From contig DASSGH010000106.1 of assembly GCA_035693615.1 (NCBI GenBank), positions 1 to 11,764 on the forward strand: DNA of 11,764 bases, in the 5' to 3' direction. Below the pieces are notes generated by a model. The model had not been told where the DNA came from. It saw only the letters and a list, made by a program, of their open reading frames with translations, and searched no databases. This DNA comes from VAZQ01 sp035693615. GTDB taxonomy: Bacteria; Pseudomonadota; Alphaproteobacteria; Rhizobiales; Xanthobacteraceae. This document shows positions 1 through 6,824 of this stretch, piece after piece (position 1 is the stretch's first letter; the number at the start of each line of letters is the position of its first letter). Both the position numbers and the translations under genes were made by a program.

Positions 1-845
1 ACAACAACATCACCTACGCTGCTTTCCTTGGCGAGGTCGGCATGGATTGGCAGCTCGCCGGCTTCGCCGACGTCAATCGCGACGGCATGAGCGACATGAT
101 GTTGCGCAATTCCGGCACCGGTGCGTTCGAGGTCTATAACATCCGCAATGACCTCATCATCAACGCTGTCGGTTTGGGCAATGTCGGCCTGAATTGGCAA
201 TTTGCCGGGTTCGGCAACTTCAGCAGCCTCGGGGAATCCGACATGATCCTGCGCGACACCAGCACGGGCGGCTTGGAGGTCTACGACATCAACAGCAACA
301 ACCAGATCACCAACGCCGCGTTCATGGGAATGGTCGGCCTGGATTGGCAAGTCGCAGGTTTCGGCAATTTCAGCAGCATGCCGGGCGAAACCGACATGGT
401 GATGCGCAACACCGCGACCGGCGGATTGGAAATCTACGACATCGCCAACAACCAGATCACCGGCGCGACCTTCCTGGGCATGGTGGGCTTGGAATGGCAG
501 GTCGCGGGGGTCGCCCCGCTCAGTGGCGCCGGCAGGTCCGACCTGGTCTTGCGCAACGTCAACACCGGCGCGTTCGAAGTCTATGACATCAGCAGCAACA
601 CGATAACGTCGTTCGCCAATCTGGGGCAGGTCGGCTTGGATTGGCAGCTCGGCGGACTCGCCGTCGATCCTCCTATCGGATCGGCCGCGTCGACGGATGA
701 CATTGCCCAACTCGCGCAAGCGATGGCGGGCTTCGGCGGCGACGGCGCAGGCGATGACTTGGCTATCGCCGCACTCGCTTCCGGCACGTCGCCGCAGGAT
801 GTTCTGGCAATGGCAAGCATTGACGACGACAGCCGCGGACCCTAA
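1..845 (+). CDS. FG-GAP/VCBS-like repeat protein, C-terminal part (5' end outside window)
   Basis: The reading frame is open from the first bases of the window and the repeat pattern already runs at the edge, so the ATG at 42 is internal and the true start lies upstream. The visible part (about 281 residues) has four full units of 49-50 residues plus a partial unit at each end. The unit core is VGLDWQVAGFG, then SDMxLRNxxTGGLEVYDI, then NNQIT and a LGM/LGQ boundary. This resembles FG-GAP/VCBS beta-propeller-type repeats of secreted or surface proteins. Only the first full unit keeps a calcium-type loop (ADVNRDGMSD); units 2 and 3 have NFSS-type loops instead. After the repeats comes an Ala/Gly/Asp-rich tail of about 60 residues ending in an acidic DDDSRGP. 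No membrane segment, signal peptide or catalytic motif is visible, and the substrate or partner is unknown. Export by a type I system is possible but not shown here. Confidence 0.8.
   Translation, partial: NNITYAAFLGEVGMDWQLAGFADVNRDGMSDMMLRNSGTGAFEVYNIRNDLIINAVGLGNVGLNWQFAGFGNFSSLGESDMILRDTSTGGLEVYDINSNNQITNAAFMGMVGLDWQVAGFGNFSSMPGETDMVMRNTATGGLEIYDIANNQITGATFLGMVGLEWQVAGVAPLSGAGRSDLVLRNVNTGAFEVYDISSNTITSFANLGQVGLDWQLGGLAVDPPIGSAASTDDIAQLAQAMAGFGGDGAGDDLAIAALASGTSPQDVLAMASIDDDSRGP
36..629 (+). repeat. Four tandem ~147-150 bp coding repeats
   Basis: Four in-frame units begin at 36, 183, 333 and 483 (lengths 147, 150, 150 and 147 bp), and a fifth partial unit begins at 630. Each starts with GTCGGC/GTGGGC-type codons for Val-Gly followed by a (D/N/E)WQ motif. 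The copies differ at many positions, so this is an old protein-level duplication, not a recent identical array. Units 2 and 3 are the most alike. The bases before 36 encode the end of another unit (NNITYAAFLGE), so the array continues leftwards out of the window. Confidence 0.9.
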
Positions 846-857
846 GTCCGATCGGAC
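846..857. repeat. Perfect 12-bp palindrome directly after the stop codon
   Basis: GTCCGATCGGAC is a perfect 6+6 palindrome that begins on the base after the TAA of the repeat protein. It has no loop and no T-run follows, so it is not a classical intrinsic terminator. It could be a dimeric regulator site or chance. Bases 858-1035, up to the kup hairpin, show no other convincing gene or RNA. Confidence 0.3.
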
Positions 858-1035
858 GCAAAACCGCAAGCCCGTCCGTTGCCATCCGAGCAAGGCCGCG
901 ATCTGTGCCACCCGGCTCCGGCTGCTCAGGGAGTGATGGGTAATCTCCTGGGCTCGAAACGTTCCATGGTCACGCGGCGCAATGCGTACGCGCTGCAAGC
1001 GGAACTCCTCTTGCGAGGACATGTTATCCGGCGGT

Positions 1036-1056
1036 GGGCGGTGCTATAAGCCGCCC
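1036..1056 (+). promoter_or_regulatory. TATAAG box in a short hairpin upstream of kup copy 1
   Basis: TATAAG at 1045-1050 matches a sigma-70 -10 element at 5 of 6 positions. It sits in the 9-nt loop between GGGCGG (1036-1041) and CCGCCC (1051-1056). Transcription from it would start near 1057 and give a leader of about 34 nt before the ATG at 1091. No good -35 element is seen at the right distance. The call rests mainly on its similarity in sequence and position to the box before kup copy 2. Confidence 0.3.
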
Positions 1057-1090
1057 CGCTTGCTTGCGGTGCGTCGAGAACGCCAAGCCC

Positions 1091-3016
1091 ATGGCCCAGG
1101 TAGCCCACGATCCCACTGCCTCCGGCGCGGCCGCTTCGCCTATTCGGCACGCCTCGCATGAGAAATCGAACCGGTGGGCGTTGGCGCTCGGCAGCGTCGG
1201 CGTGGTTTATGGCGACATCGGCACGAGCCCGCTTTACGCGTTTCGCGTGGCGGTCACCGCGGCCCTCGAGGACGGGCCGGTGCGGCGCGACATCGTGCTC
1301 GGCGTCCTCTCCCTCATCCTGTGGGCGCTGATCGTGGTGGTGGCGATCAAATACGTCCTCATCCTGCTGCGGGCCGATAACAACGGGGAGGGTGGCACCC
1401 TGTCCTTGACCGCCCTGGCAAGCCGCGCGTTTGGGCGGCGCACGGCAGTCGTGTTTCTGCTCGGCGTCGTCGGTGCCTCTATGTTCTTGGGCGACGCCGT
1501 GATCACGCCCGCCATTTCCGTGCTGTCCGCGGTCGAGGGATTGACGCTGGTCACGCCGGCCTTCGAGCACTATGTGGCGCCTTTAACGATCGCCATCCTC
1601 CTCGTCTTGTTCGCCGGGCAAAGCCGCGGGACTGCGCGGGTCGCGAGTTTGTTTGCACCCGTGATGGTGGTCTGGTTCATCGCGATCGCAGCCGCCGGGG
1701 TTTTCCATATTCACGATGACCCCGGCGTGCTCGCGGCCATCAATCCGGCCTATGCGCTCGCGTTTCTCTATGGTCACGGACACATCGGGCTGGTGACGCT
1801 CGGCCTTGTCTTCCTCGTCGTCACGGGCGCGGAGGCGCTTTACGCCGACCTCGGCCATTTCGGGCGCAAGTCGATCCGCACCGCTTGGTTCGGTCTGGTG
1901 CTGCCGGCGCTCGTGCTCAACTATTTCGGGCAAGGCGCCAAGGTGCTCGCCGACCCCGCGGCGATCGAAAACCCTTTTTACCGGCTCGTGCCCGAGGCGT
2001 TGTTGCTGCCCATGGTCGCGCTCGCGACCGTCGCGACGGTGATCGCCAGCCAGGCCGTGATCACCGGCGCCTATTCGCTAGTACGTCAGGCCATTCAGCT
2101 CGGGCTATTGCCGCGCCTCGACATCCGGCACACGTCGGAGTCGCAGGCCGGCCAAATCTATATTCCGCGCGTCACCGGCGCGCTGCTGCTGGGAGTCCTA
2201 TTGTTGGTCGGTCTGTTCCGCACCTCGAGCGCGCTTGCGTCGGCCTACGGAATCGCGGTCGCAACCACCATGGTGGTCGACGGCCTGCTCGGCTTCATCG
2301 TGATCTGGAAATTTTGGCATTGGCCGCTCTGGCGGGTCGGCTTGCTCATTGCGCCCCTCGTGGTGGTCGATATCGTCTTCTTCTCCGCCAACCTGCTCAA
2401 GTTATTCGAGGGGGCTTGGGCGCCGATCCTGTTCGGCGCCTCGATGGTGCTGCTGATTCTCACCTGGCGACGAGGCACCCACATCCTCGCCCGCAAGACG
2501 CAGCGCAGCGAAGTGCCGCTCGATACATTGCTCGCGAGCCTGCAAAAGCATCCGCCGCACATCGTGCCGGGCACCGCGGTCTTTCTGACGAGCCAGCCGG
2601 AATTCGCCCCCACCGCGCTGCTGCACAATCTCAAGCACAACAAGGTCCTGCACGAGCGTAACCTCATCCTCACCATCGTCACCACCGACACGCCGCGGGT
2701 GGCCGACGACCAGCGGGTCAAGATCACGGTGCGTTCGCCCCGCTTCAGCCTGATGGCGCTAAAATTCGGCTATATGGAATCACCCAACGTGCCCAAGGGG
2801 CTTGCGCTTGCGCGCAAGCAGGGCTGGCCGTTCGACATCATGTCCACATCGTTTTTCCTCTCGCGCCGTGCGCTCAAGCCGGCGACGCATTCCGGCATGC
2901 CACGCTGGCAGGACCGCTTGTTCATCGGTCTGGCAAAATCCGCGAGCGACGCCACCGATTTCTTCCACATTCCGACCGGGCGCGTGGTCGAGGTTGGAAC
3001 CCAAGTGGCGGTCTGA
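1091..3016 (+). CDS. kup: KUP-family potassium transporter, copy 1
   Basis: The product is an inner-membrane low-affinity K+ uptake protein, thought to be a K+/H+ symporter, of the KUP/HAK/KT family. From the ATG at 1091 it has 641 residues, normal for bacterial Kup (E. coli has 622). Family signatures are GDIGTSPLYA (Asp42), RADNNGEGGT (Glu100), GDAVITPAISVLSAVEG and TGAEALYADLGHFGR (Glu248); these acidic residues lie in the conserved ion-pathway motifs. About 12 hydrophobic helices span residues 30-460, followed by a cytoplasmic tail ending in PTGRVVEVGTQVAV. A GTG at 1034 would add 19 residues, but it lies upstream of the probable -10 box and those residues do not resemble Kup, so 1091 is preferred; a weak GAGAA precedes it. 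In the helix after ASAYGIAV it reads ATTMVVD (Asp397), where copy 2 has the usual TGTMVVT. It is followed 171 nt later by its paralogue. Regulation is not visible beyond the promoter candidate. Confidence 0.95.
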   Translation: MAQVAHDPTASGAAASPIRHASHEKSNRWALALGSVGVVYGDIGTSPLYAFRVAVTAALEDGPVRRDIVLGVLSLILWALIVVVAIKYVLILLRADNNGEGGTLSLTALASRAFGRRTAVVFLLGVVGASMFLGDAVITPAISVLSAVEGLTLVTPAFEHYVAPLTIAILLVLFAGQSRGTARVASLFAPVMVVWFIAIAAAGVFHIHDDPGVLAAINPAYALAFLYGHGHIGLVTLGLVFLVVTGAEALYADLGHFGRKSIRTAWFGLVLPALVLNYFGQGAKVLADPAAIENPFYRLVPEALLLPMVALATVATVIASQAVITGAYSLVRQAIQLGLLPRLDIRHTSESQAGQIYIPRVTGALLLGVLLLVGLFRTSSALASAYGIAVATTMVVDGLLGFIVIWKFWHWPLWRVGLLIAPLVVVDIVFFSANLLKLFEGAWAPILFGASMVLLILTWRRGTHILARKTQRSEVPLDTLLASLQKHPPHIVPGTAVFLTSQPEFAPTALLHNLKHNKVLHERNLILTIVTTDTPRVADDQRVKITVRSPRFSLMALKFGYMESPNVPKGLALARKQGWPFDIMSTSFFLSRRALKPATHSGMPRWQDRLFIGLAKSASDATDFFHIPTGRVVEVGTQVAV

Positions 3017-3116
3017 CCAAGGCCCAGGTTGCCGGCAAGCGGCACGAATCTCGCCGATACGGAAATACAGCATTGCGTCTGACGCGGGTCTACTCTGTCC
3101 CCCAGCAAGGACGGAA

Positions 3117-3145
3117 CGGACAGGTCGTTCGGGCTCTGGTATAAG
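3117..3145 (+). promoter_or_regulatory. Candidate sigma-70 promoter for kup copy 2
   Basis: CGGACA at 3117-3122 (4 of 6 matches to TTGACA) is followed after exactly 17 nt by TATAAG at 3140-3145 (5 of 6 matches to TATAAT). A start near 3152 would give a leader of about 36 nt before the ATG at 3188, nearly the same as at kup copy 1. This suggests the two kup genes can be transcribed separately. No hairpin with a T-run was seen between them. Confidence 0.4.
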
Positions 3146-3187
3146 CGCGGCCGCTCTATGTTGCACCGCAGCATCTTCAGGCGACCC

Positions 3188-5122
3188 ATGATGTCTTTAT
3201 TCGGCACGGTCGCTGCCGCTCACCGCGGCGGCGCCATTGCAGCCAAAACCCACGCCAAGGGGGCCGGTACCGCGTTCTGGGCGCTCACGCTCGGCAGCAT
3301 CGGCGTCGTCTACGGCGACATCGGCACGAGCCCGCTCTATGCGATGCGCGAGTCCGTGCTGGCGGCGGTCGGGCCGGGAAATCCGGCGAATGAAACCGCG
3401 GTCTTCGGAATTCTCTCGCTGATCATTTGGGCGCTCATCCTCATCGTCACGCTGAAATACGTGGTCATTTTGCTGCGCGCGGACAACAACGGGGAAGGCG
3501 GCACGCTGGCGCTGATGGCTTTGGCGCAGCGCTCGTTGGCAAAACGAGCCGGCGCCATCGTGCTGTGTGGCGTCATCAGCGCCGCGCTGTTCTACGGCGA
3601 CGCCATGATCACGCCGGCGCTGTCGGTGCTCTCCGCCATCGAGGGCCTCAAGGTCGCCACTCCGGCATTCGATCACTACGTGGTGGCGTTGACCGCGCTC
3701 ATCCTGGTGCTGCTGTTTGCGTTTCAGTCGCACGGCACCGCCAAGGTGGCGGCATTCTTCGGCCCGATCATGCTGGTCTGGTTCGTGACCATCGCCATCG
3801 CCGGACTTTGGCACGTCATGCAAAATCCCGCGGTGCTGTGGGCGTTCAATCCGAGCTATGGGCTCGCATTTCTCGCCAGCCACGGGATGATCGGGCTGGT
3901 GACGCTGGGGGCGGTGTTTCTGGTGCTCACTGGCTCGGAAGCGCTCTACGCCGATCTCGGACATTTCGGGCGCAGGCCGATCCAAACCGCTTGGCTCAGC
4001 ATCGTGGTGCCCGCGCTCACCGTGAACTATCTCGGCCAGGGTGCGCTCGTGCTGGCGGATCCAAAGAGCATCGAGAATCCCTTCTTCCTGCTTTATCCGG
4101 ACTGGGCGCTGCTGCCGATGGTGGTCTTGGCCACCGCGGCAACCGTGATCGCGAGCCAAGCGGTCATCACCGGCGCTTATTCGCTCACTCGGCAAGCGAT
4201 CCAGCTCGGCTTGCTGCCGCGGCTCGAGATTCGCCACACCTCGGAGGCGCTGTTCGGGCAAATCTACATGCCCCGGGTCAACCTGCTGCTGCTGGTCGGC
4301 GTTTTGCTGCTGGTGGCGCTGTTTCGTTCCTCGAGCGCGCTCGCCTCTGCCTACGGCATCGCGGTGACCGGCACTATGGTGGTCACGGTCACCATGGCTT
4401 TCGTCGTGATCTGGAGGGTATGGCGCTGGCCGCCGCTCGCGGCGGCCGCGCTGATCGCGCCCTTCCTGCTCATCGACGTCACCTTCCTTGGCGCCAATCT
4501 GCTCAAGGTGGTCGAGGGCGGCTGGGTGCCGCTCGCGTTCGGCGGCCTGGTGATGGTGGTGATGTATACGTGGCGGCGCGGCAGCCGCCTGTTGCTCGAG
4601 AAGACACGCCGGCAGGAAATGTCCCTCGACGACCTCGTGCGCATTCTGGAGAAAAAGCCGCCGACGCGCGTACCGGGCACCGCCGTGTTTCTCACCAGCA
4701 CGCCTCATGCCGCGCCGACTGCCCTCATGCACAGCCTGAAGCATTACAAGGTGCTGCACGAACACAACGTCATATTGACGATCGAGACCGCGAACACGCC
4801 GCGCGTGGAGGCGGCCGAGCGCGTGCGGATGAAGGAGCTGGGTCAGACCTTCGCCTGCGTGACGCTGCGCTTCGGCTTCATGGAAACGCCGAACGTGCCC
4901 AAAGCGCTCGCAATCGCCCGCAAGCTGGGTTGGACCTTCGACATCATGTCGACCTCGTTTTTCCTGTCACGACGGTCGCTCAAGCCGGCCGCGCATTCCG
5001 GCATGCCGCGCTGGCAGGATCGTCTGTTCATCATGCTCACCCGCATCGCCAACGACGCCACCGACTATTTCCAGATCCCCACCGGGCGCGTGGTGGAAGT
5101 GGGAACGCAGGTGACGATCTGA
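3188..5122 (+). CDS. kup: KUP-family potassium transporter, copy 2
   Basis: This is a second inner-membrane K+ uptake protein, 644 residues from the ATG at 3188, closely related to copy 1 along its whole length. It shares GDIGTSPLYA (Asp44), RADNNGEGGT (Glu103), GDAMITPALSVLSAIEG, TGSEALYADLGHFGR, about 12 membrane helices, and a cytoplasmic tail ending in PTGRVVEVGTQVTI. It keeps the common GIAVTGTMVVT helix motif, so it looks like the more canonical member of the pair. An ATG at 3158 would add ten residues, but it lies only about 6 nt after the predicted transcription start. The ATG at 3188 is preceded by AGGCGA; the adjacent ATG at 3191 is equally possible. The tandem arrangement indicates a past gene duplication with later divergence. 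Whether the copies differ in affinity, pH range or expression cannot be read from the sequence. Confidence 0.95.
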   Translation: MMSLFGTVAAAHRGGAIAAKTHAKGAGTAFWALTLGSIGVVYGDIGTSPLYAMRESVLAAVGPGNPANETAVFGILSLIIWALILIVTLKYVVILLRADNNGEGGTLALMALAQRSLAKRAGAIVLCGVISAALFYGDAMITPALSVLSAIEGLKVATPAFDHYVVALTALILVLLFAFQSHGTAKVAAFFGPIMLVWFVTIAIAGLWHVMQNPAVLWAFNPSYGLAFLASHGMIGLVTLGAVFLVLTGSEALYADLGHFGRRPIQTAWLSIVVPALTVNYLGQGALVLADPKSIENPFFLLYPDWALLPMVVLATAATVIASQAVITGAYSLTRQAIQLGLLPRLEIRHTSEALFGQIYMPRVNLLLLVGVLLLVALFRSSSALASAYGIAVTGTMVVTVTMAFVVIWRVWRWPPLAAAALIAPFLLIDVTFLGANLLKVVEGGWVPLAFGGLVMVVMYTWRRGSRLLLEKTRRQEMSLDDLVRILEKKPPTRVPGTAVFLTSTPHAAPTALMHSLKHYKVLHEHNVILTIETANTPRVEAAERVRMKELGQTFACVTLRFGFMETPNVPKALAIARKLGWTFDIMSTSFFLSRRSLKPAAHSGMPRWQDRLFIMLTRIANDATDYFQIPTGRVVEVGTQVTI

Positions 5123-5189
5123 CGCGCGCGATGCCCGGCGCATGGATCGCACCCGAATGATGCCTGGGAACCGCGTTCGTGGGTCAGAA

Positions 5190-5224
5190 CGTCAGCCTAC
5201 GCTCTTGATTCTTTGAGGCTGACG
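5190..5224 (+). repeat. Perfect 9-bp inverted repeat between kup copy 2 and the rhodanese gene
   Basis: CGTCAGCCT (5190-5198) and AGGCTGACG (5216-5224) are exact reverse complements separated by 17 nt. The structure lies 67 nt after the kup stop and 49 nt before the rhodanese start. No T-run follows on either strand, so intrinsic termination is doubtful. It could be an RNA hairpin in the rhodanese leader, a 3'-end stabiliser of kup mRNA, or a binding site for a dimeric regulator. No gene is seen in 5123-5273. Confidence 0.5.
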
Positions 5225-5273
5225 CGCGAGTTGTGTCTCGCCGCGATGCGCCCCGGAAAGGAGCTGTATAGCC

Positions 5274-5609
5274 ATGTCCGCCCAACTTGGCCGTGAGAAC
5301 GTGCACGATCTGCCGCCGGAGGAAGTGGCCCGAGGGCTCGTCGAAGGCACAATTTTGCTGGTCGACGTGCGCGAGCCGAACGAGACCGACGTCGAGCGCT
5401 ATCCGGAGGCGTTCTACTTGCCGATGTCGGAATTCGATCCGGCCGCAATTCCCGATCCGGCGGGGCGCCGGGTCGTGTTCGCGTGCCGTTCCGGCAACCG
5501 CTCGGTCACCGCTTCCCTGATCGCGCAGGCCGCAGGGCTGCCCTACGATGCGCATCTCGCCGGCGGCATGAAAGCGTGGAAGGAGCTCGGCTTGCCCACC
5601 GCGACCTGA
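5274..5609 (+). CDS. Single-domain rhodanese-like sulfurtransferase
   Basis: This 111-residue cytoplasmic protein (no signal peptide or membrane segment) is one rhodanese domain of the GlpE/PspE-like small type. DVREPNE (residues 31-37) is the usual N-terminal rhodanese signature. The active-site loop is CRSGNRS with nucleophile Cys71, a six-residue loop typical of sulfurtransferases rather than Cdc25-like phosphatases. It ends with LAGGMKAWKELGLP, the standard C-terminal motif. Such enzymes carry sulfur as a Cys persulfide, moving it from thiosulfate or another donor to thiols or cyanide; the true substrate is unknown here. The start is well supported by GGAAAGGAG at 5255-5263, 10 nt upstream. 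The gene ends 83 nt before potF on the same strand, so cotranscription is possible, but no functional link is evident. Confidence 0.9.
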   Translation: MSAQLGRENVHDLPPEEVARGLVEGTILLVDVREPNETDVERYPEAFYLPMSEFDPAAIPDPAGRRVVFACRSGNRSVTASLIAQAAGLPYDAHLAGGMKAWKELGLPTAT

Positions 5610-5692
5610 CGCTCCGCGGCGAAGCGCGAACCGTCTCGCCGCCACCCGTCCTACGCCTGCCCGCCTCTGCAATGCTTCCACGGAGATTTTCG

Positions 5693-6796
5693 ATGCGCCT
5701 ACCGATCCGGCTCGTCCTGATCACAGCCGTCTGCGCGGCGATCGCGCCCGCTGCCGCTCAACCGAAGCGGGAGCGGGTCGTCAACGTCTATAATTGGTCA
5801 GACTACATCGCCCCGAGCGTGGTCGAGGACTTCACCAAGGCCACGGGAATCAAGGTTCGCTACGACACTTTCGATTCCAACGATACACTGGAGACCAAGC
5901 TTCTGGCCGGCAAATCCGGTTACGACGTGGTGGTGCCCACGGCGTATTTTCTCGAGCGGCAGATCAAGGCCAGCGTTTTCCAGAAGCTGGACAAGGAGAA
6001 GCTGCCGAACCTCGCGAACATGTGGCCGGAGATCACCCAGCGATTAGCGGCGTATGATCCCGGCAATCAGTACGCGGTCAACTACATGTGGGGCACGACG
6101 GGCATCGGATACAACGCCCGGAAAGCGCGCGAGCTCCTGGGACCGAATGGCACAATCGACAGCTGGGACATCGTGTTCAAGCCCGAGAACCTGGCCAAGT
6201 TCAAGGACTGCGGCGTGCATCTGCTCGATTCCTCCGACGACGTCCTGGCGGCGGCGCTGCACTATCTCGGGCTCGATCCCAACAGCAGCAACGAGGCCGA
6301 TCTGCAGAAGGCCGCCGATCTCGTCATGAAGATCAGGCCCTATGTCCGCAAATTCCACTCGTCCGAATACCTCAACGCGCTCGCCGCCGGCGAAATCTGT
6401 CTCGTTCTTGGATTTTCCGGCGACGTCAAGCAAGCGCAAAAGCGCGCGGCGGAAGCCAAGAACGGGGTCGAGATCGCTTACGCGATCCCGAAGGAAGGGG
6501 CGCAACTGTGGTTCGACAATCTCGGCATCCCGCGCGACGCCAAAAACGTGGCGGAAGCGAACGAGTTCATCAATTACTTGCAGCAGCCGGAGGTGGCGGC
6601 GAGGAATACGAATTTCATTTCCTACGCCAATGGCAATTTGGCGAGCCAGAAATTTGTCGACAAGGCGATCCTCGACGACAAAACGATCTATCCGGACGAG
6701 GCGACCATGCGCCGGCTTTACACCATCAGCGCGCATGACCCGAAGACGCAGCGGTTGATGAATCGGCTGTGGACTAGAATCAAAACCGGCAGGTAG
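5693..6796 (+). CDS. potF: Periplasmic polyamine-binding protein, PotF family
   Basis: The product is the solute-binding component of a putrescine/spermidine-type ABC importer, 367 residues. Residues 1-22 form a signal peptide with an AxA-type end before Gln23. It matches E. coli PotF throughout: VYNWSDYIAP (Trp35, Asp37, Tyr38), DTFDSNDTLETKL, VVPTAYFLERQ, YMWGTTGIGYN, DSWDIVFKPENL, LRxxIRxFHSS-like IRPYVRKFHSS, and a C-terminal WTRIKTGR. Cys173 and Cys236 match the PotF disulfide pair. Pocket acids Asp244 and Asp275 are kept (PotF Asp247 and Asp278). Several pocket residues differ from PotF: Thr83, Tyr85, Asp183, Phe241 and Trp273 stand for Ser85, Ser87, Glu185, Trp244 and Phe276. The ATG at 5693 is chosen because GGAG at 5682-5685 precedes it and the signal peptide begins there. 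The open frame extends back to 5483 but overlaps the rhodanese gene. No ATPase or permease genes flank it, so the protein must use transporters encoded elsewhere or act as a sensor. Confidence 0.9.
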   Translation: MRLPIRLVLITAVCAAIAPAAAQPKRERVVNVYNWSDYIAPSVVEDFTKATGIKVRYDTFDSNDTLETKLLAGKSGYDVVVPTAYFLERQIKASVFQKLDKEKLPNLANMWPEITQRLAAYDPGNQYAVNYMWGTTGIGYNARKARELLGPNGTIDSWDIVFKPENLAKFKDCGVHLLDSSDDVLAAALHYLGLDPNSSNEADLQKAADLVMKIRPYVRKFHSSEYLNALAAGEICLVLGFSGDVKQAQKRAAEAKNGVEIAYAIPKEGAQLWFDNLGIPRDAKNVAEANEFINYLQQPEVAARNTNFISYANGNLASQKFVDKAILDDKTIYPDEATMRRLYTISAHDPKTQRLMNRLWTRIKTGR

Positions 6797-6824
6797 CCCG
6801 ACGTTCGCCGAGCCGTTGGGCGCG

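Noticed and set aside
36..629. CRISPR array or mobile repeat
   Set aside because: The units are about 150 bp, diverged, in frame and translated, so they are protein repeats.
1034..1090. GTG at 1034 as the start of kup copy 1 (19 extra residues)
   Set aside because: The extra residues do not resemble a Kup N-terminus, no ribosome site precedes the GTG, and it lies upstream of the likely -10 box.
3158..3187. ATG at 3158 as the start of kup copy 2
   Set aside because: It would leave a leader of only about 6 nt from the predicted promoter; the ATG at 3188 has AGGCGA upstream and the same spacing as in copy 1.
3197..4765. Long open frame antisense to kup copy 2 (522 codons)
   Set aside because: It is His/Arg/Gln/Glu-rich low-complexity sequence, typical of the opposite strand of a GC-rich membrane-protein gene, with no recognisable domain.
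5267..5272. TATAGC just before the rhodanese start as a -10 box
   Set aside because: Transcription would start inside the coding region and would exclude the strong GGAAAGGAG ribosome site.
5616..5642. GCGGCGA/TCGCCGC inverted repeat (13-nt loop) after the rhodanese gene
   Set aside because: Seven GC-rich pairs are easily found by chance at this base composition, and there is no T-run or other support.
5483..5692. N-terminal extension of potF inside the rhodanese gene
   Set aside because: It overlaps rhodanese codons in another frame; the signal peptide and GGAG ribosome site put the start at 5693.
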